NCBI RefSeq assembly: GCF_030490285.1
Contig: NZ_CP129884.1
Coordinates: forward strand, 2,046,001 to 2,110,000
Origin: Methylomonas montana
GTDB taxonomy: Bacteria > Pseudomonadota > Gammaproteobacteria > Methylococcales > Methylomonadaceae
DNA length: 64,000 bases
Direction of reading: 5' to 3'
Below the pieces are notes generated by a model, which worked only from the letters and a program-made list of their open reading frames with translations, did no database searches and was not told the origin of the DNA. The position numbers and the translations under genes are program-made. Positions within the stretch are counted from its first letter, which is position 1, and each line of letters starts with the position of its first letter. Shown in pieces: positions 37,113 to 46,490 of this stretch.

Positions 37113-37166
37113 CATGCGTCCGATTACGCTACGCTAAAATCGGACCTACGCGGGCTAATCGGATCT
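37111..37166 (-). repeat. REP-like palindromic elements, right copies
   Basis: Bases 37111-37137 are the exact reverse complement of the left REP, with two extra bases before the last TCGG. A further partial copy, AGATCCGATTAGC on the minus strand, occupies about 37154-37166. This second copy runs into the end of the VOC gene and supplies its stop codon. Confidence 0.75.
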
Positions 37167-37544
37167 GCGTCTTTGCGGTGAATCAACGTCTTCGCCAAAC
37201 ATGATTCGGTGGCCATCAGGCGTTGTGACCATAAACTCCCGCATTCCCCACGGCTTGCTTTCTGGAGCTGAGAATGACTTCAGGCCACGGTCGAGAAACT
37301 CTTTGTGAAGGCCATCGACCCCTTGGACCTCAATGTATGCGAAATACGAGTGGTCGTTGATCTGGCTAGCTGGAATTTCATCGGGGCAATGACCCAACAT
37401 CAACTGAATTCCATCTCTTGATAGAAAACACCACCCATCGAATTCTGCGTTGATTGCAAAACCAAGATTTTCGCAATAGAAGGCAACAGAGGTTCGTAGA
37501 TCCCTTACCGCCAACACGCTTCGCGCCTTCTTTAGTTCTGCCAT
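37155..37544 (-). CDS. VOC-family protein (glyoxalase/bleomycin-resistance fold)
   Basis: This small protein of 129 residues has a single vicinal-oxygen-chelate domain: VRDLRTSVAFYCENLGF near 10-27, FLSRDGIQLMLG near 37-48, and a C-terminal TTPDGHRIMFGED with the usual metal-ligand region. Such domains act as dimers in glyoxalases, dioxygenases or antibiotic-binding proteins; the substrate is unknown. The start at 37544 has a strong AGGAGG eight bases upstream and is preferred to an upstream in-frame ATG. Its last residues (RRRSD, then TAG) are encoded by REP sequence. Confidence 0.8.
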   Translation of the reverse strand: MAELKKARSVLAVRDLRTSVAFYCENLGFAINAEFDGWCFLSRDGIQLMLGHCPDEIPASQINDHSYFAYIEVQGVDGLHKEFLDRGLKSFSAPESKPWGMREFMVTTPDGHRIMFGEDVDSPQRRRSD

Positions 37545-37677
37545 GATTCCTCCTCGCGTTTGCGTCATTTAGGATGACTAAATTTTTTAATAATAGAAAT
37601 ATCTTTTTATTTCAGCTATTTGGATTTGTTCGGCATAGACTAAATCAAATTGGATGGCCGTCAACGGTTTACCCAGA

Positions 37678-37959
37678 TTATTTCTGTAATCGCCCCCGCC
37701 GTGCATCCATCGGATTTTGCCGTAACGGTCGGTAAATCTCCACACGGTCGTCAGCACTGACGGTTTTATCCAAACTGCAAACCAGCCCAAAAATCCCAAC
37801 CTTCTGTTGGCTCAAATCAATTTCCGGAAATTCCCGCAAGATGCCGGAAGCTGCTATCGCATGTTCGACAGTACTATTCGCCGCCAAGCTGACAGCAATA
37901 AGCCTTTGCCGCTCGGACGTAGCGTAAGCCACTTCCACCGCGATCAAATCATCCGCCAT
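37678..37959 (-). CDS. rnfH: RnfH-family ubiquitin-like protein
   Basis: This 93-residue protein of the RnfH/UPF0125 family has a beta-grasp fold: AVEVAYAT, QRLIAVSLAANSTVEHAIAASGIL, IGxFG-like VGIFG and DRVEIYRPL. It is linked by name to the Rnf electron-transport complex but has no proven function. It overlaps the end of ratA by 11 bases and is co-transcribed with it, the arrangement known from many gammaproteobacteria near smpB. No rnf genes are in this window. Confidence 0.88.
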   Translation of the reverse strand: MADDLIAVEVAYATSERQRLIAVSLAANSTVEHAIAASGILREFPEIDLSQQKVGIFGLVCSLDKTVSADDRVEIYRPLRQNPMDARRGRLQK

Positions 37960-38386
37960 ACAAGGCTTTGGCTCGTTGGGTGAAGGAGCTGACCATGGTG
38001 TTGCAGATCTGATTGAACACTGGGCCGAAGGCTAGATTGGCCAGCATGCCGGAGATTTCGAATTCCAAGTCCAGCGAGATTTTGCTGGCATCCTCGCGCA
38101 AGGGCATGAAGCTCCAAAAGCCTTCTAATGATGAAAACGGCCCATCCAGCAAGCTGATCTGGATTTTACCGCCGCGATCGATGCGGTTGCGGGTGGTGAA
38201 GGATTTATGAAAACCGGCCTTGGCGATATCGATTTGACCCTCGACGATGTCGCCTTCACGCTTCAATATCTTGCTGCCGGAACACCACGGTAAAAATTTA
38301 GGATACGACTCGATGTCGTCTACAAGATCAAACATTTGCTTCGCGGAGAATTTAACCAAAGCGCTTTTTTGGACGACGGTGATCAT
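37949..38386 (-). CDS. ratA: RatA-family START-domain protein (coenzyme Q-binding/ribosome-associated)
   Basis: This 145-residue protein has the polyketide-cyclase/START fold with the typical opening SALVKFSAKQMFDLVDDIESYPKFLPW. E. coli RatA was reported to inhibit 70S ribosome association, while related COQ10 proteins bind ubiquinone. Sequence alone cannot choose between these roles. It is the first gene of a ratA-rnfH pair. Its start overlaps the stop of the NSS transporter gene by one base, so it may be translated from the transporter mRNA. Confidence 0.87.
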   Translation of the reverse strand: MITVVQKSALVKFSAKQMFDLVDDIESYPKFLPWCSGSKILKREGDIVEGQIDIAKAGFHKSFTTRNRIDRGGKIQISLLDGPFSSLEGFWSFMPLREDASKISLDLEFEISGMLANLAFGPVFNQICNTMVSSFTQRAKALYGG

Positions 38387-39744
38387 TACAGCACTCCGAG
38401 CACATGCAGGAACACGATAAATACCGCACCGGGGGCGACATATTTGATTAAAACCTGCCAGGCTTTAAAGCCTTCGGCCGGCATTTCCAGTTCTTGTTCG
38501 GCATGGGTTTGGGTCATCATCCAGCCGGCAAACACCGCGATGCATAAACCGCCCAAAGGCAGCATCAGGTTGGCGGTCAGATAATCCAGCAACTCGAACA
38601 GGTTTTTATCGAATAGTTTAAAGCCGGACCAGATGTTGAATGAAAACACCACGGCGATGCCCAAACCCCAGCATGCGGTGCCGGACCAGACGCAGGCTTT
38701 TTGCCGATCAATATTTTTGTTTTCCACCAGCCAGGCGACCGCCGGTTCTATCAAGGAAATGGATGAGGTGAGGGCGGCGAAAAACAGCAACAGGAAAAAC
38801 AGCAAACCGAATAACCAGCCGCCGCTCATGTGGCCGAAAGCCAGCGGCAGGGTTTGAAAAATCAAACCAGGCCCGGCGCTGGCTTCCAGGTTATTGGCGA
38901 ACACCAACGGAAAAATGGCGATACCGGCCAGCAGTGCGACGATGGTATCGGCGCCGGCGATGAAGAAGGTGGTTTTAGCGATGGAGACATGGCTGGGTAA
39001 GTAGGAGCCGTAGACCATTATCGCGCCCATGCCCAGGCTCAGGGTAAAGAAGGCGTGGCCCATCGCGGTCAGCACGGCATCGGCGTCGATTTTGCTGAAA
39101 TCGGGGCTGAACAAAAAGTGCATGCCTTGTTCGTAAGCGCCCGAAGCCATCGCGTAAGCGATCAGTATGATCAAGATAAAAAACAGAGCCGGCATCAAGA
39201 AGCGCACGGCTTTTTCCAGGCCGGCTTTGACGCCGCGCATCACTACCAGCATCGTGGTAACCATGAATACGGTGTGCCAGAAAATCTGCTGGATGGGGCT
39301 GGCCATCAGATTGTCGAATAGTCTTTGGATTTCTTCGGCGCTGCTGTTCATGAAGCCGCCGAAAAAGCCCTTGAAAATATAAGCCATTGCCCAACCGGCG
39401 ATCACGCTATAGTAGGCCAGGATTAAAAAACCGGCGATCATGCCCATCCAGCCCAAATAGCCCCAGCGCGGATCGACCTTGGCTTCCGCCGCCAGGCTTT
39501 GCATGGTGTTGATCGGGCTTTGCCGGCCGCGGCGGCCCAGCATGATTTCAGCGATCATGATCGGTATGCCGATGGCGGCGACACAGAGCAAATACACCAT
39601 CACGAAGGCGCCGCCGCCGTTTTGGCCGGCGATGTAAGGAAACTTCCAGATATTGCCCAAACCGACGGCCGAACCGGTGGCGGCCAGAATAAAGGCGAAG
39701 CGGGAAGACCATTCGCCGTGGATGGATGGGGTTTTATCGGTCAT
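38386..39744 (-). CDS. Sodium-dependent transporter, NSS (SLC6/LeuT) family
   Basis: This 452-residue secondary transporter imports an amino acid or similar solute with Na+. TM1 has the family signature FAFILAATGSAVGLGNIWKFPYI-type segment with the unwound centre. About 11-12 helices follow, with TM6 near SLGMGAIMVYGSY and TM8 near FFAALTSSISLIEP. Bacterial NSS proteins commonly lack TM12, which fits the length. The start at 39744 faces smpB divergently across 101 bases. ratA and rnfH follow directly on the same strand. Confidence 0.93.
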   Translation of the reverse strand: MTDKTPSIHGEWSSRFAFILAATGSAVGLGNIWKFPYIAGQNGGGAFVMVYLLCVAAIGIPIMIAEIMLGRRGRQSPINTMQSLAAEAKVDPRWGYLGWMGMIAGFLILAYYSVIAGWAMAYIFKGFFGGFMNSSAEEIQRLFDNLMASPIQQIFWHTVFMVTTMLVVMRGVKAGLEKAVRFLMPALFFILIILIAYAMASGAYEQGMHFLFSPDFSKIDADAVLTAMGHAFFTLSLGMGAIMVYGSYLPSHVSIAKTTFFIAGADTIVALLAGIAIFPLVFANNLEASAGPGLIFQTLPLAFGHMSGGWLFGLLFFLLLFFAALTSSISLIEPAVAWLVENKNIDRQKACVWSGTACWGLGIAVVFSFNIWSGFKLFDKNLFELLDYLTANLMLPLGGLCIAVFAGWMMTQTHAEQELEMPAEGFKAWQVLIKYVAPGAVFIVFLHVLGVL

Positions 39745-39845
39745 GTTGGGGAGCCCTGTGTGTTTTTATATCGTTATTTAACGGGTGTGTGGGTAAAATA
39801 TCAAAATTCACGTTTTCAGTCAGTTTAAAAAATCTTCGCTACAGA

Positions 39846-40331
39846 ATGGCAGCTAAAAAATCCAAGAAGGACAACAAAGCCACCGATAACACCATTGCGG
39901 TTAATCGCCAGGCTTCTCACGAATACACCATAGACGAGACATTCGAAGCCGGTCTGGTATTGGAAGGTTGGGAAGTAAAAAGTTTGCGCGACGGCCGGAT
40001 TCAGCTTAAGGAAAGCTATGTGGATATCCGGCGCGGCGAGGCCTGGTTGTGCGGTGCGCACGTGTCGGCTTTGTTGTCGGCATCGACCCATGTCAACCCG
40101 GACGCGGTGCGCAAGAAAAAACTGCTGCTGCATAGGCGCGAGCTGAATAAATTGATCGGTTCCGTCGAACGTAAGGGCTATACCCTGATTCCGTTATCGA
40201 TGTATTGGATCAAGGGCCGCGCCAAGTTGAAAATCGGTCTGGCGAAAGGTAAAAAATTGCATGACAAACGCGCCGCCGCCAAGGATAAGGATTGGCAGCG
40301 TGATAAAGCGCGGATCATGAAGCACGGTTAA
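39846..40331 (+). CDS. smpB: SsrA-binding protein SmpB
   Basis: SmpB is the tmRNA partner in trans-translation, which rescues stalled ribosomes. The protein is 161 residues, the normal size. The oligonucleotide-binding barrel contains EAGLVLEGWEVKSLRDGRIQLKES-type sequence (about 32-55) and the C-terminal basic tail is KKLHDKRAAAKDKDWQRDKAR. The start at 39846 gives the family N-terminus; the longer open frame from 39726 would overlap the divergent transporter gene. It overlaps the isochorismatase gene by one base (TAATG). No ssrA gene is nearby. Confidence 0.96.
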   Translation: MAAKKSKKDNKATDNTIAVNRQASHEYTIDETFEAGLVLEGWEVKSLRDGRIQLKESYVDIRRGEAWLCGAHVSALLSASTHVNPDAVRKKKLLLHRRELNKLIGSVERKGYTLIPLSMYWIKGRAKLKIGLAKGKKLHDKRAAAKDKDWQRDKARIMKHG

Positions 40332-40903
40332 TGACGATGACTACGCATCCGAATTTATTGGACGTAAATAACAGCGTATTGCTGGTCGTGGATATTCAAG
40401 GCCGTTTGTCGACGGCGATGCCGGCGGCCGATCTCGAACAGATGCTCATCCATGGTCGTCGATTGCTGGAGGCTGCCCGTTTACTCAGCGTGCCGGTATT
40501 GTTGACCGAGCAGTATCCGCAAGGTCTTGGACCTACCCAGCCGGAAATTAGCGAGTGCTTGCCGGATGCCAGCAGGATATTCGCCAAGACCGGATTTTCC
40601 TGTTGCGCCGCCGATGGTTTCAATCAAGCCTTGGCCAATACCGGCCGCAAGCAAGTGGTGGTGATCGGTCAGGAAACGCATGTGTGCGTATTGCAAACTG
40701 CATTGGAGCTATTAAACCAAGCTTATCAAGTCCATGTTTTGACCGACGCGGTCTGCTCGCGGCGGGCCGAGCACAAGACTTATGCCTTGCAACGCATGCA
40801 ACAGCAAGGCGCGACATTGAGTTGTCACGAGTCGGTATTATTCGAGTGGTTGCGGGATGCGCGACATGGCGAGTTCAAGACGATTTCGGCGTTATTGCGT
40901 TAA
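40331..40903 (+). CDS. Isochorismatase-family cysteine hydrolase
   Basis: This 190-residue hydrolase of the isochorismatase-like (YcaC/nicotinamidase) fold has the catalytic triad: Asp in LLVVDIQGR (about 19-27), Lys in FAKTGFSC (about 83) and Cys in GQETHVCV (about 118). The cis-peptide/oxyanion segment VIGQETHVC is intact. It probably hydrolyses an amide or carbamate; the substrate is unknown. The start overlaps the smpB stop as TAATG, implying coupled translation. An apbE gene follows. Confidence 0.9.
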   Translation: MTMTTHPNLLDVNNSVLLVVDIQGRLSTAMPAADLEQMLIHGRRLLEAARLLSVPVLLTEQYPQGLGPTQPEISECLPDASRIFAKTGFSCCAADGFNQALANTGRKQVVVIGQETHVCVLQTALELLNQAYQVHVLTDAVCSRRAEHKTYALQRMQQQGATLSCHESVLFEWLRDARHGEFKTISALLR

Positions 40904-40927
40904 ATAATAAAAATTTATGGGGGATAA

Positions 40928-41953
40928 ATGATACGGAAAGCATGGACCGGGACATTACTGGGATCGTTATTGTTGGCGGCTTGCGGCGAGCCGCCGCTGC
41001 CGGTGCAGAAATTCGAAGGTTTCGCCCAAGGCACGACTTACCACATCAGTTATTGGTCGCCGCAAGCGGTGGACGGCACACAGTTGGCAGCCGAAGTGGA
41101 AAAAACCTTCGCCGATCTGGATAAATTGCTCTCCAACTATCGGCCCGATTCCGTTATCGAACAATTCAATGCCAATCAAACGGTAGAAAGTCAGGCGATC
41201 GATCCTCAGATCGTCTCGCTGGTGAAAATTGCCCAGTCGGTCAGTCAATTAAGTTCCGGATGTTACGATTTGACCATCAAACCCTTGTTCGATTTATGGG
41301 GGTTTCAGGGCGATCAATTGAATATCCCCGACCAGGCCACGATCGACGCCGCGCTGGCGAATGTCGGTATGAACAAGCTGCTATTGGCCGACGATAACCA
41401 CATGATGAAGACATTGCCCAACGTGAGGGTCGATCTGTCTTCGATTGCGCAAGGCTATAGCGTCGGAAAAATCAGTCAGTTGCTGGAGCAAATGGGGGTC
41501 GTCAATTATATGGTGGAAATCGGCGGCGAATTGAAAGCATTGGGTCACAAGCCGGACGGCAAAGCCTGGCGGATTGCGGTAGAGAAACCATTACCGGGCG
41601 AGCGGACGATGCATAAAGTGGTGACGATGCCGAAAGAAACACCCATGGCGGTGATGACCTCCGGCACCTATCGGCATTATTTCGACGTCAAAGGCCAGCG
41701 TTACAGTCACATTCTCGATGCTCGCTCCGGCCGGCCGGTGACTCACGATTTAGTCGCTGTCAGCGTCTTTCACGATGACCCGACGGTCGCGGATGCCTGG
41801 TCTACCGCTTTGTTGTGTTTGGGGCAGGAAGAAGGTATGAAACTCGCCGACGCCGAAAAATTACAGGCGATGTTCATTCAGCAACAAGGGACCGAATTTG
41901 TGGAAAGCAAGACCAGGGCGTTGACCACCTCGACGCTGGTGACGATTAATTAA
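40928..41953 (+). CDS. apbE: FAD:protein FMN transferase (ApbE)
   Basis: This 341-residue periplasmic lipoprotein covalently attaches FMN from FAD to threonine residues of partner proteins, such as NqrC or RnfG. The N-terminus is a lipoprotein signal with lipobox LLAAC near residue 19. The ApbE domain contains DLSSIAQGYSVGKIS (about 165-180), VEIGGELKALG and the Mg-binding region SHILDARSGRPV. No Nqr or Rnf genes are in the window, though rnfH lies 3 kb away. It stands after the isochorismatase gene with 24 bases between. Confidence 0.94.
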   Translation: MIRKAWTGTLLGSLLLAACGEPPLPVQKFEGFAQGTTYHISYWSPQAVDGTQLAAEVEKTFADLDKLLSNYRPDSVIEQFNANQTVESQAIDPQIVSLVKIAQSVSQLSSGCYDLTIKPLFDLWGFQGDQLNIPDQATIDAALANVGMNKLLLADDNHMMKTLPNVRVDLSSIAQGYSVGKISQLLEQMGVVNYMVEIGGELKALGHKPDGKAWRIAVEKPLPGERTMHKVVTMPKETPMAVMTSGTYRHYFDVKGQRYSHILDARSGRPVTHDLVAVSVFHDDPTVADAWSTALLCLGQEEGMKLADAEKLQAMFIQQQGTEFVESKTRALTTSTLVTIN

Positions 41954-42004
41954 GCCAGTGTGGTTTCGTGGTAGTATCCGCGCACAAACGAATCGGGGGA
42001 GATT

Positions 42005-42763
42005 ATGTTGGGGCTTAGTGATCATTTGACGTTTGCCGTGCATGGCGGCGGCGATAGCGGCGACGGTTTAGCCAGCGGTGTGGCCGGTTTATTGACATTC
42101 ATCGAAGGTTTGGTGCGGCAAACGCCGTCGGAAACCTTCGCCAGTTTGTTGCCCGGCATTTCCGCGTTGCAGAATTTGCACCCGCTGTTCGTGCATTTTC
42201 CCATTGTCTTATTGACCTTGTTTTTTTTAATAGATGCCGTCGGCAGCTTCGCAGATCGCGCCGAATGGCGGCAGGTTGCCAGTTGGTTTTTATATTTGGG
42301 CACTGCTTTTGCCGGCATGACCGTGGCGGCCGGTTTGCTGGCGGCCAATTCGGTGGTACACGGTGGCGATGTTCATGAAATTATGGAACATCACGAACAC
42401 TTGGGAATTTCGGTATTGAGTTTGTCCGCAGCGTTGTCCGCTTGGCGCTTAGTCGGCAAGGGCGTGATCGTCGGCGTTGCCAATACCCTGTATTTGCTGT
42501 TGGCGGCGATTTTATGCGGTCTGTTGGTGTTTACCGCCGATCTGGGTGGCTTAATGGTGTATAAGTACGGCGTTGCGGTCGAGGCTGCCGATAAGTTCAA
42601 TCAAGCGGCGGCGCTCGCACATGAACACGATGAATCCGATACTCCCGCGACGGTGGATCATCCGGAATCCGACCATGATGACGTCGAGCATCCAGGTCAT
42701 CATGACGAAAGCGTTCACGAGGCGACCGGCCACCACCACCACGACCATCAGCATGCACACTGA
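42005..42763 (+). CDS. DUF2231 membrane protein with His-rich C-terminal tail
   Basis: This 252-residue protein has a DUF2231 core of four to five transmembrane helices (about 62-205), starting with the conserved LHPLFVHFPIVLLTLFFLID. The last 45 residues are packed with His, Asp and Glu and end in HHHHDHQHAH, a likely metal-binding tail. The N-terminal 55 residues are soluble or weakly amphipathic. DUF2231 proteins are sometimes linked to heme or copper redox processes, but no function is established. An intrinsic terminator follows 28 bases after the stop codon. Confidence 0.82.
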   Translation: MLGLSDHLTFAVHGGGDSGDGLASGVAGLLTFIEGLVRQTPSETFASLLPGISALQNLHPLFVHFPIVLLTLFFLIDAVGSFADRAEWRQVASWFLYLGTAFAGMTVAAGLLAANSVVHGGDVHEIMEHHEHLGISVLSLSAALSAWRLVGKGVIVGVANTLYLLLAAILCGLLVFTADLGGLMVYKYGVAVEAADKFNQAAALAHEHDESDTPATVDHPESDHDDVEHPGHHDESVHEATGHHHHDHQHAH

Positions 42764-42790
42764 CGGAATCGTCGCGATAAGCCGGCGGAC

Positions 42791-42818
42791 AAAGGCTGAC
42801 GACGGTCAGCCTTTTTTT
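42791..42818 (+). terminator. Rho-independent terminator after DUF2231 gene
   Basis: AAAGGCTGAC and GTCAGCCTTT form a perfect 10-base stem with a GACG tetraloop, followed by a run of T. It separates the DUF2231 transcript from the trpF operon. Confidence 0.92.
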
Positions 42819-42885
42819 ATTGGTCCGGGCACGACATATCGGATAGCTGTGTTATCCTACGCCGCCGTTTTTTGTGAGGCTGTCG

Positions 42886-43518
42886 ATGCGTACTCGCGTT
42901 AAAATTTGCGGCTTTATTCGCGTCGAAGACGCGCTCCGTGCCGCAGAATTGGGTGTCGATGCGATAGGTTTGGTGTTTTATCCACCCAGCCCGCGCAACG
43001 TCGATATAGAGCAAGCCGCGCGCATCAGTAGGGCATTGCCGGCTTTCGTTAGCGTGGTAGCCTTGTTTGTCGATGCCGAGCCGACACTGATCCGCGACGT
43101 ATTAAATAAGGTTAGAGTCGATTGCTTGCAGTTTCATGGTGACGAAACGCCGGAAAGTTGCCGGCTCTACGATAAAACCTATATTAAAGCGATTCGGATG
43201 CGGGCGGATACGAACATCGCCGCACTGGAACAGCAATACCATGACGCGGCCGGCTTGCTGTTGGATGCCTATCATCCCGGCGTGCAGGGCGGTACCGGCA
43301 GCGGTTTCGATTGGGATTTAATTCCAAAAGATTGCCGCTTGCCGATCATATTGGCGGGGGGATTGACCCCGGATAACGCTGAGGAAGCGGTAAAGGCCGT
43401 AAAACCGTATGCGCTGGACGTCAGCAGCGGTGTCGAGGCTGGGAAAGGCATCAAGGACGCGGAGAAAATGGCTGCGTTTATAAGAAAAACTAATCAAGCG
43501 ATAGAGAATTATGACTGA
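42886..43518 (+). CDS. trpF: Phosphoribosylanthranilate isomerase
   Basis: TrpF catalyses the third step of tryptophan synthesis, converting N-(5-phosphoribosyl)-anthranilate to CdRP. The protein is 210 residues, a stand-alone isomerase of usual length. Motifs: the catalytic Cys in KICGF (near 7), Asp in [15 protein letters not shown] (about 125-140), and the phosphate-binding [10 protein letters not shown] and SSGVE. The ATG at 42886 is preferred to an upstream GTG because it starts the first beta-strand MRTRVKICG. It overlaps trpB by eight bases and heads a long biosynthetic operon. Confidence 0.95.
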   Translation: MRTRVKICGFIRVEDALRAAELGVDAIGLVFYPPSPRNVDIEQAARISRALPAFVSVVALFVDAEPTLIRDVLNKVRVDCLQFHGDETPESCRLYDKTYIKAIRMRADTNIAALEQQYHDAAGLLLDAYHPGVQGGTGSGFDWDLIPKDCRLPIILAGGLTPDNAEEAVKAVKPYALDVSSGVEAGKGIKDAEKMAAFIRKTNQAIENYD

Positions 43519-44713
43519 CAATTACGATATGCCGGATGCTCGGGGCCATTTCGGGCCTTATGGCGGTATTTTTGTAGCGGAAACGCTGATGCCGGCTATT
43601 ACCGAACTCAACGAAGCCTACCAACGCTATTTAAAAGATCCGGAATTTATCGCCGAACTCGATGCCGACTTGCAACACTACGTCGGCCGGCCGTCGCCGC
43701 TGTATCACGCTCAACGCTGGAGCCGTGAACTGGGCGGCGCGCAGATTTATCTGAAGCGCGAAGACCTAAACCACACTGGCGCGCACAAGGTCAACAACAC
43801 CGTTGGGCAAGCGCTGTTGGCTAAACGGATGGGTAAGACCCGCATCATTGCCGAGACCGGCGCTGGCCAACACGGCGTGGCGACCGCAACTGTCGCGGCG
43901 CGTCTGGGTTTGGAATGCGTGGTGTACATGGGCGCCGTCGACGTCGCTCGTCAGGCCTTGAACGTCTACCGGATGAAATTGCTGGGCGCGACGGTGGTGC
44001 CGGTCGAATCCGGCTCGAAGACCCTGAAAGATGCGCTGAACGAAGCGATGCGCGACTGGGTGACCAACATCGACAATACTTTTTATATCATCGGCACCGT
44101 GGCCGGTCCGCATCCTTATCCGGCCATGGTTCGCGACTTCCAGGCCGTGATCGGCCGCGAAGCTCGCCAGCAATGTCTCGATCAAGCCGGCCGCTTGCCG
44201 GATGCGCTGGTTGCTTGCGTCGGCGGAGGTTCCAATGCCATCGGCTTGTTTTACCCGTTCATCGACGATAAATCGGTAAAAATGATAGGCGTTGAAGCCG
44301 CCGGCGATGGCATTGAAACCGGAAGGCATTCCGCGCCGTTGTCCGCTGGGCGTCCCGGTGTGTTACACGGCAATCGCACCTATCTGATGGCCGATGACGA
44401 CGGCGAAATCATCGAGACTCATTCGATTTCTGCCGGCCTGGATTATCCCGGCGTTGGTCCCGAACATTCCTGGCTGAAAGATACCGGCCGCGCTCAATAT
44501 GTCAGCATCACCGACGACGAGGCCTTACAAGGTTTTCATGCCTTGACCAGAATGGAAGGCATCATCCCGGCGCTGGAATCCAGCCATGCACTGGCTTATG
44601 CGATAAAACTGGCGCCGACCATGCGTAAAGATCAAATCATTATCGTCAACTTGTCCGGCCGCGGCGACAAGGACATGCACACCATCATGCAGCGCGAAGG
44701 AATTAGTTTATGA
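43511..44713 (+). CDS. trpB: Tryptophan synthase beta chain
   Basis: This 400-residue PLP enzyme joins indole to serine to make tryptophan. The PLP lysine is Lys93 in [17 protein letters not shown], which binds the PLP phosphate, and the [12 protein letters not shown] segment with the catalytic Glu are present. It is the beta1 (TrpB1) type and forms a complex with the alpha chain encoded next, which it overlaps by four bases. Confidence 0.97.
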   Translation: MTDNYDMPDARGHFGPYGGIFVAETLMPAITELNEAYQRYLKDPEFIAELDADLQHYVGRPSPLYHAQRWSRELGGAQIYLKREDLNHTGAHKVNNTVGQALLAKRMGKTRIIAETGAGQHGVATATVAARLGLECVVYMGAVDVARQALNVYRMKLLGATVVPVESGSKTLKDALNEAMRDWVTNIDNTFYIIGTVAGPHPYPAMVRDFQAVIGREARQQCLDQAGRLPDALVACVGGGSNAIGLFYPFIDDKSVKMIGVEAAGDGIETGRHSAPLSAGRPGVLHGNRTYLMADDDGEIIETHSISAGLDYPGVGPEHSWLKDTGRAQYVSITDDEALQGFHALTRMEGIIPALESSHALAYAIKLAPTMRKDQIIIVNLSGRGDKDMHTIMQREGISL

Positions 44714-45513
44714 GCCGCTTAGCCGACAAATTTGCCGAATTAAAAGTTTCTGGCCGTAAGGCCTTGATCCCGTTCATCACCGCCGGCGATCCGTATCCGG
44801 AGTTTACCGTGCCGCTGTTGCATGAAATGGTGGCGGCCGGCGCCGACGTGATCGAACTGGGCGTGCCGTTTTCCGACCCGATGGCCGATGGCCCGGTGAT
44901 TCAACGCGCCAGCGAACGGGCTTTGTCTCATCACGTTGGCTTGCGCAAGGTGTTGAGTATGGCGATGGAGTTTAGGAAAACCGACCAAACCACGCCACTG
45001 GTATTGATGGGCTATTTGAATCCGATCGAAATCATGGGCTACCAGGACTTCGCCAACGCCGCTCAGCGCGCCGATGTCGATGGTGTGCTGACCGTGGATT
45101 TACCGCCGGAAGAAGCCGAAGGCTGCGTCGAATTGTTGCGCGAGCGCGGCATCGATCAGATTTTCCTGCTGGCGCCGAATACCACCGCCGAACGCATTCA
45201 GAAAATGGATGCGGTGGGTAGCGGTTATTTGTATTACGTATCGCTGAAAGGCGTCACCGGCGCCGGCCATCTCGATACCGCCGACGTCGAGGACAAATTG
45301 CAACTGATTCGCGCCAATACCGGTTTGCCGGTCGGTGTCGGTTTTGGCGTCAAGGATGCCGAAACCGCCAAGACCATCGCCAATATCGCCGATGGCGTGG
45401 TGGTGGGCAGTGCGCTGATCAGTAAAATCGAAGCCAATCTCGACGATCCCGCGCAGGCCAAAAGCGAGATAATTGCCTTGTTAAAATCCATGCGTCAGGC
45501 AATGGATAGTTAA
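44710..45513 (+). CDS. trpA: Tryptophan synthase alpha chain
   Basis: This 267-residue TIM-barrel lyase releases indole from indole-3-glycerol phosphate and channels it to TrpB. The catalytic Glu is in [19 protein letters not shown] (about 49) and the catalytic Asp in TVDLPPEEA (about 60 to 130 region). The phosphate site [10 protein letters not shown] is present. It overlaps trpB by four bases; accD follows after 24 bases with its own ribosome-binding site (GGAG). Confidence 0.96.
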   Translation: MSRLADKFAELKVSGRKALIPFITAGDPYPEFTVPLLHEMVAAGADVIELGVPFSDPMADGPVIQRASERALSHHVGLRKVLSMAMEFRKTDQTTPLVLMGYLNPIEIMGYQDFANAAQRADVDGVLTVDLPPEEAEGCVELLRERGIDQIFLLAPNTTAERIQKMDAVGSGYLYYVSLKGVTGAGHLDTADVEDKLQLIRANTGLPVGVGFGVKDAETAKTIANIADGVVVGSALISKIEANLDDPAQAKSEIIALLKSMRQAMDS

Positions 45514-45537
45514 GAATTTCAGCGGAGTAGACAACGA

Positions 45538-46479
45538 ATGAGTTGGTTTGAAAAATTAGTGCCGTCCGTGATCAGGACGGACAACGGTCAGAAGAAAACC
45601 ACGGTGCCGGAAGGTTTGTGGAATAAATGTCCGCGCTGCGACGCAATTTTATTCAACGCGGAGCTGGAAAAAAATTTTAGCGTCTGCCCAAAATGCGATC
45701 ATCATCTGCGGATTTCGGCGCGCAAGCGGCTGAATATGTTTTTGGATGAAGAAGGCCGTCAGGAAATCGGCGCTGGTCTGAAACCGAATGATCCGTTGAA
45801 ATTCAAGGATAGCAAGCGTTACAAGGACAGAATTACTCAAGCCCAGAAGCAGAGTAACGAAAACGACGCACTGGTGGTGATGAGCGGCACCTTGCTCGGG
45901 CACGGCATCGTCGCCGCGGCGTTCGATTTTGGTTTCATGGGTGGCTCTATGGGGTCGGTGGTCGGCGAGCGCTTCGTGCGCGGCGTCAACGAAAGCCTGC
46001 GTCAGGGTGTGCCTTTCATCGTGTTTACCGCCAGCGGTGGTGCGCGGATGCAAGAGTCTTTGTATTCGCTGTTTCAAATGACCAAAACCAGCGCGGCGTT
46101 GACCAAACTGGCCGCCGCCGGCATTCCTTATATTTCGTTCATGACCGATCCGACCATGGGCGGTGTCTCTGCCAGTTTGGCGATGCTGGGCGATATCAAT
46201 GTCGCCGAACCCGATGCCTTGATTGGCTTCGCCGGTCCGCGGGTCATCGAGCAGACTGTGCGGGAAAAATTGCCGGAAGGTTTTCAGCGTAGCGAGTTTT
46301 TGCAAGAGCACGGCGCGATCGATATGATTGTTGATCGCCGGGAGATGCGCGATAAAATGGCTAGCATTTTGGCGGTATTATGCGCCGAGCGCGCCAATTC
46401 GAATGTGGTCGAAGCCAGTGTTAATGCCGAAGATGCCGATCAACAGAGCGGGACAGTCGATTTGGAAGAACAGGGTTAA
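45538..46479 (+). CDS. accD: Acetyl-CoA carboxylase carboxyltransferase subunit beta
   Basis: AccD, 313 residues, forms with AccA the carboxyltransferase that makes malonyl-CoA for fatty acid synthesis. An N-terminal zinc ribbon has four cysteines (CPRC near 28 and CPKC near 50). The crotonase-like domain follows, with ASGGARMQE and PTMGGVSAS oxyanion-hole segments. The C-terminal 30 residues are acidic. Position between trpA and folC is the classical gammaproteobacterial order. Confidence 0.96.
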   Translation: MSWFEKLVPSVIRTDNGQKKTTVPEGLWNKCPRCDAILFNAELEKNFSVCPKCDHHLRISARKRLNMFLDEEGRQEIGAGLKPNDPLKFKDSKRYKDRITQAQKQSNENDALVVMSGTLLGHGIVAAAFDFGFMGGSMGSVVGERFVRGVNESLRQGVPFIVFTASGGARMQESLYSLFQMTKTSAALTKLAAAGIPYISFMTDPTMGGVSASLAMLGDINVAEPDALIGFAGPRVIEQTVREKLPEGFQRSEFLQEHGAIDMIVDRREMRDKMASILAVLCAERANSNVVEASVNAEDADQQSGTVDLEEQG

Positions 46480-46490
46480 GTCCGGTCGAA

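Noticed and set aside
37587..37799. 70-codon minus-strand frame extending past the rnfH stop
   Set aside because: Half of it overlaps rnfH in another frame; the remaining tail is AT-rich, has no start signal and no recognisable similarity.
37678..38386. ratA/rnfH as a genuine toxin-antitoxin system
   Set aside because: Older annotations call these a type II pair, but RatA is a START-domain protein, RnfH is not an established antitoxin, and both are conserved housekeeping neighbours of smpB.
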